DNA of 15,244 bases from an uncultured Gammaproteobacteria bacterium (GTDB lineage: Bacteria; Pseudomonadota; Gammaproteobacteria; Ga0077536). The stretch's first letter is position 1. Each line of letters begins with the position of its first letter. The stretch is from assembly GCA_903866355.1 (NCBI GenBank), contig CAIPNE010000351.1, forward strand, positions 1-15,244, read 5' to 3'. The notes below the pieces were generated by a model that had not been told where the DNA came from, ran no database searches, and saw only the letters and a program-made list of their open reading frames with translations. Shown in pieces: positions 6,809 through 15,118 of this stretch. Position numbers and translations under genes: made by a program.

Positions 6809-8908
6809 ATGAATATCCCGGCTAATTTTCATCACAGCGCCTGCCCACACGATTGCCCATCCACTTGTTCATTGCTCATCGAGCGCTTGGATAACCAGCA
6901 TATTGGCCGGGTCCGAGGCGCCCCAGATAACACTTACACCGCAGGCGTCATTTGCAGCAAGGTGGCGCGTTATGCCGAACGAGTTCACCACCCCGACCGC
7001 CTGTTGTACCCGCTCAAGCGCACCGGCCCGCGCGGCAGCGGCCAATTTGCTCGCATCAGTTGGGATGAAGCCTTAGACGAAGTCGCCACGCGTTTGCTGG
7101 CAGCCGAACAACGCTATGGGTCGCAGACCGTGTGGCCCTACTTCTATGCCGGCACCATGGGGCTGGTGATGCGCGATGGCATCAATCGTTTACGCCACGC
7201 CAAACGTTACTCGGGTCAGCACTCCACCATTTGCACGACGCTGGCGATGACCGGCTATTTGGCTGGGGCCGGTCGCATGATGGGCAGCGATCCGCGCGAA
7301 ATGGCCGACAGCGATGTCGTGGTGATCTGGGGTACCAACGCCGCCAGCACCCAAGTGAACGTCATGACTCACGCCTTACGCGCCCGCCGCGAGCGTGGCG
7401 CTAAAATTGTGGTCATCGACACCTACCGTAACGCGACCGCCGAACAAGCCGATGTATTTCTGTGCGTGAAACCCGGCACCGACGCCGCGCTCGCTTGTGG
7501 TGTGATGCACCTCTTGTTTGCAGAAGGCCTAGCCAACCGCGATTACCTCGCTCGTTACACCCGCGGTGCGGCGGCACTAGAAACCCATCTCGCCAGTCGC
7601 ACACCCGCGTGGGCGAGCGCCATCTGCGGGGTCAGCGTAGCGGACATCACGCTATTCGCCCGTTTGGTCGGCACCCATCCCCGCAGCTTTTTCCGGCTGG
7701 GCTATGGCTTTGCCCGCCAACGTAATGGTGCGGTCAGCATGCACGCCGCCGCCTGTATCCCGGCGATAACCGGCGCTTGGGAACATCTGGGTGGGGGTGC
7801 ATTCCACAACAATGGGGCTATTTATCACTGGAACCGCACGTTAATCGATGGCCTCGATGTCCTCGACTCCTCCGTGCGGCTGCTGGACCAATCGCGCATC
7901 GGCCCAGTGCTCACCGGCGACCCGCGTGACCTCGGCGACGGCCCTCCGGTAACCGCCCTGTTAATCCAGAACACCAACCCGATGGCGGTCGCACCCGATC
8001 TAAACTTAGTCCACCGTGGTTTTGCCCGCACAGATCTCTTTACCTGCGTGCATGAGCAATTCATGACCGAGACCGCCGCCATGGCCGACATCGTTTTGCC
8101 AGCGACCATGTTTGTGGAACACGACGATCTCTATCAGGCAGGCGGACAACAGCACATCCAGTTTGGCGGGAAAATCATCGAACCGCCGGGTGAATGCCGG
8201 AGCAACCACGAGCTTATTTGTGCCTTAGCGCAACGACTCGGCGCCGAACATCGCGGCTTTTCGCTCAGCGCGCGCGAAATCATCGACTGGACCTTGCAGC
8301 ATTCTGGCTGGGGCGAACTCGCGGCCCTAGAAGCCGCGCGCTGGATTGATGCCCAGCCCGCATTTGAAACCGCGCACTTTCTGGACGGTTTTGGACACGC
8401 AGATAAAAAATTCCATTTCGACCCAGACTGGACCGCGCTGGGGCCCAACCGCTTCGGCCCAGACGTGGCACCCCCGCCGCTCCCCGACTACTGGCCAGTA
8501 ATCGAAGAAGCAACGGCGGATCATCCCTTCCGCTTGGTCACTGCGCCGGCCAGAAATTTTCTGAACTCTAGCTTTACCGAAGCGCCCACCTCGCAACGCC
8601 GTGAGGGGCGCCCAACGGTGATGGTGCATCCCAGCGACGCCGCGCGGCTCGGCATTCACACCGGCTCGTTGGTGCAACTGAGTAATCCACGGGGTACGGT
8701 GCTGCTCCATGCGGCGTTGTTCGAGGGACTGCAGGAAGGCGTTTTGATTGTCGAGAGTATCTGGCCCAACGCCGCCTTTGCAGGCGGTATCGGTATCAAT
8801 GCACTCACGGGTGCTGATCCGGGCGCACCGATTGGTGGTGCGGCGTTTCACGATAATCGGGTCGCGTTGAGCCTGCCCACAATACCCGCAGAAAGCTTGT
8901 CAGCCTGA
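6809..8908 (+). CDS. Cytoplasmic molybdopterin (Mo-bisPGD) oxidoreductase, DMSO-reductase superfamily
   Basis: 699 residues; ATG 6809 has GGAG seven bases upstream. The N-terminus carries an iron-sulfur motif, Cys12-x3-Cys16-x3-Cys20-x28-Cys49, which binds a [4Fe-4S] cluster next to the Mo cofactor in this superfamily. There is no twin-arginine signal, so it should be cytoplasmic. The molybdopterin core follows (about 55-480; for example VVIWGTNAAS and TALLIQNTNPMAVAP), and the C-terminal cofactor-binding domain spans about 570-690 (LVTAPARNFLNSSF, VMVHPSDAARLG). The segment YSGQHSTICTT (134-144) sits where the Mo ligand is expected; Ser139 or Cys142 could serve, and I cannot choose. I recall close relatives as widespread but functionally uncharacterised. 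It precedes the Rieske gene by 41 bp, which suggests that both act on one substrate pathway. The reaction is unknown. Confidence 0.92.
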   Translation: MNIPANFHHSACPHDCPSTCSLLIERLDNQHIGRVRGAPDNTYTAGVICSKVARYAERVHHPDRLLYPLKRTGPRGSGQFARISWDEALDEVATRLLAAEQRYGSQTVWPYFYAGTMGLVMRDGINRLRHAKRYSGQHSTICTTLAMTGYLAGAGRMMGSDPREMADSDVVVIWGTNAASTQVNVMTHALRARRERGAKIVVIDTYRNATAEQADVFLCVKPGTDAALACGVMHLLFAEGLANRDYLARYTRGAAALETHLASRTPAWASAICGVSVADITLFARLVGTHPRSFFRLGYGFARQRNGAVSMHAAACIPAITGAWEHLGGGAFHNNGAIYHWNRTLIDGLDVLDSSVRLLDQSRIGPVLTGDPRDLGDGPPVTALLIQNTNPMAVAPDLNLVHRGFARTDLFTCVHEQFMTETAAMADIVLPATMFVEHDDLYQAGGQQHIQFGGKIIEPPGECRSNHELICALAQRLGAEHRGFSLSAREIIDWTLQHSGWGELAALEAARWIDAQPAFETAHFLDGFGHADKKFHFDPDWTALGPNRFGPDVAPPPLPDYWPVIEEATADHPFRLVTAPARNFLNSSFTEAPTSQRREGRPTVMVHPSDAARLGIHTGSLVQLSNPRGTVLLHAALFEGLQEGVLIVESIWPNAAFAGGIGINALTGADPGAPIGGAAFHDNRVALSLPTIPAESLSA

Positions 8909-8949
8909 GGCCCACAAGCACAGACTGATGGCACTCAGAGGACCTTCTC

Positions 8950-10092
8950 ATGCAAAAAGCTGAACAACTCGCGCTCGCCGATCGGCTGCTCGATTACATC
9001 GACAGACAAACATTACAGCTCAGCGATGCGGTGTATTCGCAGCCAGTTGTTGAGTACACCGACCGGGCACAAGCGGCGCGAGAACACACCGCGTTGTTTC
9101 GTCACCAACCGCTGTGTGTGGGCTTAAGCGGGGATCTGCCTGCGCCTGGGCATTACGCCACGCACGATGCTGCTGGTCTGCCGCTGTTGCTGACTCGGCA
9201 GGAAAATGGCGAATTTCGGGCGTTTTTAAACGTGTGCCGTCATCGTGGCGCCCGGGTCGCCGAAGGATCAGGTGAGTCGCGTGGCTTTGTTTGCCCCTAT
9301 CACGCTTGGCGCTACGGGTTGGATGGCCACCTCGTTGGTCGGCCAGAAGAAGCCGCTTTCGCCGAATGTCAGCGTGCCGACCACGCCCTAACGCCACTCG
9401 CCGCCGCCGAGCGTCACGGCCTGTTGTGGGTGCACCCCACCCCCGGGCAACCGCTGGTATTTAGCGAGCACCTGGAGGCTTTGGAACACGAGCTCGCCGG
9501 TTATGGGTTAGCCCACTTTCAACCCTTTAGCACCCGCACCCTGCGGCGCGCGCTCAATTGGAAGCTGGCGCTGGACACCTTTTTGGAGTCCTACCATTTT
9601 TGTGTACTACACAAAGATTCCATTTGCGCGATCTTCCATCACAACCTCGCGACCTTTGATACCTACGGTCCGCATTTTCGCTTGGCCACACCCCGCCGTG
9701 CCATCGCCCAACTCCGCGACCAACCCCGCGAGGACTGGCAAGTGCTGTCGCATGTGGTAGTGATTTATGTACTCTTTCCCAACGTGGTATTGGTGTGGCA
9801 GGGCGAGCAGGTAGAGCTGTGGCAGATTTTCCCGGATGCTGAAGACCCCGCACGCGCGCTGCTGCAACTCACTCTGTATACCCCCACCGCGGTCCTCACC
9901 GAGAAAGCCCAAGCACACTGGCAGCGCAATCTCGACCTCGTGCTGCGGGTGGTCGAGAACGAAGATTTTCCGGTCGGCGAAGGCATTCAACGTGGCTTCA
10001 CGGCCGGGGCGCAATCCCATATTGTGTTTGGGCGCAACGAAGGCGCGTTGGCGCATTTTCACCACACCATTACGGCGGCAACACAGTCGTGA
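8950..10092 (+). CDS. Rieske non-haem iron oxygenase, alpha (catalytic) subunit
   Basis: 380 residues; ATG 8950 has AGAGGA seven bases upstream. The Rieske [2Fe-2S] ligands are Cys96-x-His98 and Cys115-x2-His118 (CRHRGARVAEG and VCPYHAW). The mononuclear iron site is predicted at His216, His221 and Asp339 (ESYHFCVLH and NEDFPVGEGIQRGF). The residue three before His216, which links the two centres, is Glu213 rather than the Asp of naphthalene dioxygenase. Family members insert oxygen into aromatic, quaternary-amine or other substrates, using electrons from a separate reductase. No beta subunit, ferredoxin or reductase gene is visible in the window, so it may be an alpha-only (homotrimeric) type served in trans. 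Substrate unknown; the partner upstream is the Mo-oxidoreductase. Confidence 0.93.
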   Translation: MQKAEQLALADRLLDYIDRQTLQLSDAVYSQPVVEYTDRAQAAREHTALFRHQPLCVGLSGDLPAPGHYATHDAAGLPLLLTRQENGEFRAFLNVCRHRGARVAEGSGESRGFVCPYHAWRYGLDGHLVGRPEEAAFAECQRADHALTPLAAAERHGLLWVHPTPGQPLVFSEHLEALEHELAGYGLAHFQPFSTRTLRRALNWKLALDTFLESYHFCVLHKDSICAIFHHNLATFDTYGPHFRLATPRRAIAQLRDQPREDWQVLSHVVVIYVLFPNVVLVWQGEQVELWQIFPDAEDPARALLQLTLYTPTAVLTEKAQAHWQRNLDLVLRVVENEDFPVGEGIQRGFTAGAQSHIVFGRNEGALAHFHHTITAATQS

Positions 10093-10103
10093 CCACAGCT
10101 GCC

Positions 10104-10149
10104 CCAGCGGGTGGATCCGCGTGCAAGTTTTGCGCTGCGCTGCCGCTGG
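10104..10149 (+). repeat. Inverted repeat in the gap after the Rieske gene
   Basis: CCAGCGG (10104-10110) and CCGCTGG (10143-10149) are exact complements flanking 32 bases. Those contain a weaker nested pairing (GCAA 10123-10126 with TTGC 10130-10133). No T-tract follows. It could attenuate transcription between the redox pair and the signalling pair, but support is weak. Confidence 0.3.
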
Positions 10150-10182
10150 AACAACACCAGTCATCTCGCTAAATACCGGTCA

Positions 10183-12303
10183 ATGAACAACGTAAATTCC
10201 CCTTTAGTATTGGTCATCGACGACGACCCCACCGTGCGCTTTCTGGCAAGCGAGGCACTTTCACATCGGGGCTTTGAAGTCGTAGAAGGAGAAAACGGGG
10301 AAGACGTGCTACGGCTGGTCCAAGCACTGCGCCCGGATGTCATTTTGCTAGATGTCATGATGCCGGTGATGAATGGCTTTACGGCTTGCAGCCGCTTGCG
10401 GCTGTTACCTGGAGGCGAGCACATTCCGGTGCTGATGATGACGGGCTTGGAGGACGTCGAATCCATCCAACATGCCTATCAGGTGGGCGCCACCGACTTC
10501 ATCACCAAACCTATTAATTTTGGGCTGCTCGAATTTCGCTTGCACTACATGTTGCGCGCCAAACGGGTGGCCGAAGAATTACGCCACAGCGAGGCGCGGC
10601 TCAACAACGCACAACGGCTAGCCCGGCTTGGCCACTTCGTGCTCGACGAGCAAGGTGGCTTTAGCATTTGGAGCGCGCAGATACAGAGCATATTGGGCCT
10701 GTCTGAAGCGCCACCGATTGCCCATGTCAACGACCTACTCGCCCATGTCCACCCTGAGGATCACGCGCGGGTGAAGGCCGCCCTGCAGGTCGAGAACGCC
10801 GCCTCCGAGGCAGCCCCGGTGGAATATCGAATTGTGCTGGAGAACGCCGAAGTGCGGACCATCCTCCAGCACAGCAATAGTGTGTCCACTGCCAACGGCG
10901 GGCAGTTGGTGGGGACGATGCAAGACATCACCCAACAACGCCACGCCGAGCACACCATCTACCGATTAGCCCACTACGACCAAATCACCGGCTTGGCCAA
11001 CCGTAACCTCATCGAGCAACGGTTAGACGACCTCATCCAATCGGCGGTGCTCGAGGGCAGCGGCATTAGCGTGCTGTCCATCGATTTAGACCACTTCCAG
11101 CGCGTTAACGACCATCTCGGGCAAGAGGCAGGCAACGAATTGCTGCGCGCGGTAGGCCAACGGTTGGTCCGTTGTTTGCGCTTGGGCGCACCCGACCAGC
11201 TCATTGCACCGGTAGAACTGGTGTCTTGCCGGGGCGGCGATGAGTTCTATGTACTGCTGCCTGGAATGGCAAACTCAGCGGCGATAAATGATTTTTGCGA
11301 GCGCATCCATGCCGCATTGAAGCCCGTTTTTCATCTGCATGCGGAGGAATGGTTAACCACGGCCAGCATCGGCGTGGCCATATTTCCCGCCGATGGACAC
11401 CACGCCGAAGAACTCCTCCGCCATGCCGATGTCGCCCTCAAGCAAGCCAAGTTGTCAGGTCGGGACCGCACCGAGTACTTCACGCCCGCGATGAACGTGC
11501 GTGCCCATGCTGTGTTGCTGCTAGAAAATAACCTGCGACAGGCGTTAGGCACGGAACAACTGTCTCTGCACTACCAGCCCAAAATTGACGCGGCCAGTGG
11601 TGCCGTTACCGGGATGGAGGCGCTCGCGCGTTGGCATCATCCCGTGCAGGGTTTCATCGGCCCCATCGATTTCATTCCGGTGGCTGAAAGTTCGGGGCTT
11701 ATTATCCCCCTTGGTACGTGGATACTCGGCGAAGCCACCCGGCAAACCGCCGCCTGGGCGCAGGCAGGCCTCGGCGACTTGACCTGCGCGGTCAATGTCT
11801 CTGCCGTGCAGTTGCGGCAACCCGATTTCTGCGCCAGTGTCTCGCTCGCTTTAGCAGCCAGCGGCTTGCCCGCCAAACAACTGCAAATTGAACTCACCGA
11901 AAGCCTGCTGATGGAAGATGCCCAGCAGACACGGGAAATTGTCGACGGATTGAAAACCCTCGGCGTAACGCTGGCAATCGACGACTTCGGCACCGGCTAT
12001 TCCTCGCTGAGTTATCTCAAGCAACTCCCGATCGACGTCCTTAAGATTGATCAATCCTTCGTTAGCGAACTGCATGAAAGCAGCAATGACAGACCCATCG
12101 TGGCCGCCGTAATCGCCATGGGACACAGTTTGGGACTAACCATCGTCGCCGAAGGGGTGGAGACCCAACAGCAGTTGGCCGTCCTGTGCCAACTGGGTTG
12201 CGATGAAATTCAAGGCTACTTGTTCAGTCGCCCGCTGCCGGCCGCAGACTTTTTCCGTTGGATGCAAGGACGCCCACACACTCATGCCAAAAACATCGAT
12301 TAA
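10183..12303 (+). CDS. Response-regulator c-di-GMP enzyme: REC-PAS-GGDEF-EAL
   Basis: 706 residues from ATG 10183. A GTG at 10111 opens the frame 24 codons earlier, but that stretch overlaps an inverted repeat, lacks a ribosome binding site and precedes a standard REC start. REC (7-122) has Asp13-15, phospho-acceptor Asp57, Thr87 and Lys109. A PAS-like region follows (about 140-255, ending in GTMQDITQQR). GGDEF (about 262-435) has intact RGGDEF (350-355) and IDLDHFQRVND, but no RxxD inhibitory site and a small insertion before GGDEF. EAL (about 450-695) has EAL 479-481, Asn538, Glu570, Asp600-Asp601, Lys621, Glu657 and QGYLFSRP. Both a diguanylate cyclase and a phosphodiesterase are therefore chemically possible. 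It is soluble. Its 3' end overlaps the start of the hybrid kinase gene, the likely source of phosphate for its REC domain. Confidence 0.93.
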   Translation: MNNVNSPLVLVIDDDPTVRFLASEALSHRGFEVVEGENGEDVLRLVQALRPDVILLDVMMPVMNGFTACSRLRLLPGGEHIPVLMMTGLEDVESIQHAYQVGATDFITKPINFGLLEFRLHYMLRAKRVAEELRHSEARLNNAQRLARLGHFVLDEQGGFSIWSAQIQSILGLSEAPPIAHVNDLLAHVHPEDHARVKAALQVENAASEAAPVEYRIVLENAEVRTILQHSNSVSTANGGQLVGTMQDITQQRHAEHTIYRLAHYDQITGLANRNLIEQRLDDLIQSAVLEGSGISVLSIDLDHFQRVNDHLGQEAGNELLRAVGQRLVRCLRLGAPDQLIAPVELVSCRGGDEFYVLLPGMANSAAINDFCERIHAALKPVFHLHAEEWLTTASIGVAIFPADGHHAEELLRHADVALKQAKLSGRDRTEYFTPAMNVRAHAVLLLENNLRQALGTEQLSLHYQPKIDAASGAVTGMEALARWHHPVQGFIGPIDFIPVAESSGLIIPLGTWILGEATRQTAAWAQAGLGDLTCAVNVSAVQLRQPDFCASVSLALAASGLPAKQLQIELTESLLMEDAQQTREIVDGLKTLGVTLAIDDFGTGYSSLSYLKQLPIDVLKIDQSFVSELHESSNDRPIVAAVIAMGHSLGLTIVAEGVETQQQLAVLCQLGCDEIQGYLFSRPLPAADFFRWMQGRPHTHAKNID

Positions 12304-15118
12304 TGCTATGTCCACCACCATGACCACGCCTTGGCTAAGCCCCCAGCAGCCCGCCGGCATCGAGCACTGGGACGCCAACCTCATCGAAGACTGGTATGAG
12401 GCAGTTGCCCAGCAGGCTTATGGCAATAGCACGCTAGGATTGTTGGGAAATGCGATGGGAGTCTTGCTGGTGGCGGCGACGCTGTGGCGCGATGTCCCAT
12501 TAATGCTGCTGCTCGCTTGGGCCGTGCCCGTGTTAGCCCAATCGGTTTTTTTATTTCAGCACCTCAAACAATGGCCTAATGCAGTAGCAAACGACACGCT
12601 ATTCCACGCCAATTACACCCGCTATACCCTACTGTTTCTCGCCAACGGCCTACTCTGGGGCTCGGTAGTAGGCTTGGTTTCGTTCGCGCCCAGCAATGAT
12701 ATACAAGAGCTCGTACTCATTGCCTGCGTCATCGTGACCGCTGGCAGTGTCGCCGTCGTGCCGATGACCACGCACGCGCGGCTAGCGTTTTTAATGCTTG
12801 CGCTGGCCCCTTTGACGCTCTTTTTCGCCTTCCAATTCACCATCATGGGAGCGCTACTTGCCGCCGCCCTGCTTGCCCATCTCGCCTACTGCGCGCATTC
12901 CGGCGGGCTGGCAAATCTCACCACCAACAATGCCGTTGCGCAGCGCTTTGCTAACGCCCAGTTGCTGACAGAAATTTGTGCCTCCAAACAAAAGACTGAA
13001 CAGCTCAATATCCGGCTTAACGAGCAGCTAGCAACGCAGCGTGACGTCGAAAGCAACCTGCTCGCGGCGAAAGAACAAGCCGAACTCGCCGCGCGTTCTA
13101 AGGCAGATTTTCTGGCCAACATGAGTCACGAAATTCGTACCCCGATGAACGGCGTGTTGGGAATGACCGAACTCTTACTGGGCACCGAAATGAACCGCAA
13201 ACAGCGCCATTTTGCCCGCACCATTCATCGCTCTGGTGAAGCCCTGCTCAACACCATCAACGACATCTTAGATTTCTCGAAAATTGAAGCGGGCAAACTC
13301 GAACTCCAATCTCTCGTCTTTGATCTACGTCTTCTCATAGAAGACGTAGGGGTGATGTTTGCTGATCGCGCCCAGCGTGCCCAACTGGAACTGCAATGTA
13401 TTTTCCCGCCAGAGGCGCACAGTATTTATCTCGGCGATCCCGACCGTCTGCGCCAAATACTCACCAACCTCGTGGGTAACGCGCTGAAATTCACTAGCCG
13501 CGGCGAAATCGTCGTACGCGCCCAAATTGAGGCGCCCACGGCGGGGACCAGCGTGATACATCTGGAGGTCCGCGATACCGGCATTGGGATCAAGCTCGAA
13601 CATCAAGAACGCATCTTCGATTCCTTCGCACAAGCCGACAACTCCACCACCCGAGAGTTTGGCGGCACCGGATTGGGCTTGGCCATTTGCAAAAAACTGG
13701 CCGCCTTGATGGGCGGTCACATCGGCGTGCGCAGCGAGCCCGGGCGGGGTAGCACGTTCTGGTTTACCTGTGCGCTCCCGCAAGCGGAACCCACGATGAT
13801 CAACCGTCGACGTCCCGCTCGGCTGCTGTTGCTGGACCGGCGAATCTTGGTGGCCGACGAACATCCCCTCAGTCGCAATGCGCTGCTATCGCAACTGGAA
13901 GTCTGGAAAGCGCGGGTCGTGGGCGTTACTTCGGGCGCCGCAGCGCTGGCCCATATGGAACTCGCGGCCAAAGCGGGAGAGCCGGTGGAGTTGCTCATTT
14001 TTGATCGAAAAATCGCCCCAAATGCCCTGGAATTTGCCGCCACACTGCGGCGCAACACGCGAATTCCGCGCCCGAGCATCATCGTCCTGGGGACCGTCGA
14101 TAATCTCGCCGAGACCGGCCAATGGTTTGATGCTGGGATTTCCAGTTATTTGTCGAAGCCAGTACGTCAATCGGAACTCTACGATGCCATCGCCGATGCG
14201 CTAGACCTGACTCGCCCACTCACTGAAACCATGCAGGAAATGGCCCTGCAGACAACGCGTGCCAGCCTACCGCGCTTCAGTGCCCGCGTGCTCGCAGCCG
14301 AGGATAATCCCGTCAATCAGGAACTGGTGCGGTTGCTGTTAGAAAATCTGGGTTGTCGCGTGACCTTGGTCGGCAACGGACAGGAGGCGGTAACGGCCAT
14401 TACCGATTTGCCGCTGGATGCGTTGCTCGATCCTTTTGACCTCGTGCTAATGGACTGCCAGATGCCACTGATGGATGGCTTTGCTGCCACCGCGGCGATT
14501 CGCGAATATGAATTGCGAGAAAACATCTCCTCGCGACTGCCCATTGTGGCACTGACCGCCAATGCACTAGAGGGGGACCGCGAGCGCTGTTTGGCAGCGC
14601 AAATGGACGACTATCTGGCGAAACCTTTCACCCAGCGGCAGCTAGCCGCCACCTTGGAACGCTGGCTGCCCGTCGCACCGCACCTCGATGCCACGGGCAA
14701 TTTCGATTCGGCGGCGTTCTCACCCGCCAGCCAACGTACGCAGGCGAAGCAGTCCCCACTCAGTCCCGCGGCATTGGACAAAATTTCGGCCTTACAGCGG
14801 CCCGGCGCGCCCTCCGTACTCAACCGCGTGATCGAGCTTTACTTGAATGCTGCCCCACCATTGGTCGCGCAAATTCAGACAGCGGTAGAAACCTGGAATG
14901 CAGAACAGTTGGAGGCCGGCGCGCACAGCTTGCGTTCCAGCAGCGCAAATCTGGGTGCAACGAGGCTTGTGGAAATTTGTCGCGAGCTAGAAACTCTGGG
15001 CCGCGAACGTAAGGTCGAAAACGCGGGATCAAAGCTTACCGCGCTGAAAGAAGCATTTTTGGCCGTTCAGGCCGCACTCGAAGAGCAACGAGACACCGGC
15101 GCAATCTCCGCCAAATAG
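12284..15118 (+). CDS. Membrane hybrid histidine kinase (6 TM, HisKA, HATPase, REC, REC, HPt), BarA-like layout
   Basis: 944 residues from ATG 12284, overlapping the upstream gene by 20 bp. AGGA lies 13 bases before this ATG; ATG 12308, five bases after the upstream stop, is an alternative. About six hydrophobic helices lie at 51-68, 72-91, 115-133, 141-160, 166-186 and 188-206, with no large periplasmic sensor domain. A coiled coil (about 228-275) leads to HisKA with His282 in SHEIRTP. The HATPase domain has NLVGNALKF (395-403), DTGIGI (431-436) and GGTGLGLAI (460-468). REC1 (about 519-640) has Asp525, Asp574 and Lys625 but lacks the usual Met-Pro after the phospho-Asp. REC2 (about 667-795) is canonical: Glu673-Asp674, Asp724, Thr758, Lys780. 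The HPt domain has His881 in AHSLRSSSANLG. Phosphate should flow His282 to a REC Asp to His881, and then probably to the upstream REC-GGDEF-EAL protein. Confidence 0.93.
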   Translation: MPKTSINAMSTTMTTPWLSPQQPAGIEHWDANLIEDWYEAVAQQAYGNSTLGLLGNAMGVLLVAATLWRDVPLMLLLAWAVPVLAQSVFLFQHLKQWPNAVANDTLFHANYTRYTLLFLANGLLWGSVVGLVSFAPSNDIQELVLIACVIVTAGSVAVVPMTTHARLAFLMLALAPLTLFFAFQFTIMGALLAAALLAHLAYCAHSGGLANLTTNNAVAQRFANAQLLTEICASKQKTEQLNIRLNEQLATQRDVESNLLAAKEQAELAARSKADFLANMSHEIRTPMNGVLGMTELLLGTEMNRKQRHFARTIHRSGEALLNTINDILDFSKIEAGKLELQSLVFDLRLLIEDVGVMFADRAQRAQLELQCIFPPEAHSIYLGDPDRLRQILTNLVGNALKFTSRGEIVVRAQIEAPTAGTSVIHLEVRDTGIGIKLEHQERIFDSFAQADNSTTREFGGTGLGLAICKKLAALMGGHIGVRSEPGRGSTFWFTCALPQAEPTMINRRRPARLLLLDRRILVADEHPLSRNALLSQLEVWKARVVGVTSGAAALAHMELAAKAGEPVELLIFDRKIAPNALEFAATLRRNTRIPRPSIIVLGTVDNLAETGQWFDAGISSYLSKPVRQSELYDAIADALDLTRPLTETMQEMALQTTRASLPRFSARVLAAEDNPVNQELVRLLLENLGCRVTLVGNGQEAVTAITDLPLDALLDPFDLVLMDCQMPLMDGFAATAAIREYELRENISSRLPIVALTANALEGDRERCLAAQMDDYLAKPFTQRQLAATLERWLPVAPHLDATGNFDSAAFSPASQRTQAKQSPLSPAALDKISALQRPGAPSVLNRVIELYLNAAPPLVAQIQTAVETWNAEQLEAGAHSLRSSSANLGATRLVEICRELETLGRERKVENAGSKLTALKEAFLAVQAALEEQRDTGAISAK

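Noticed and set aside
8327..8851. 174-codon minus-strand open frame inside the Mo-oxidoreductase gene
   Set aside because: It is antisense to the conserved C-terminal cofactor-binding domain and shows no recognisable protein features.
10111..10182. GTG-initiated 24-codon N-terminal extension of the REC-GGDEF-EAL protein
   Set aside because: There is no ribosome binding site, the stretch coincides with an inverted repeat, and REC domains normally begin right after the ATG at 10183.
12203..12283. Upstream 27-codon extension of the hybrid kinase frame
   Set aside because: It lies wholly inside the coding end of the EAL domain in another frame, and its composition is that of a shadow. Starts at 12284 or 12308 fit better.
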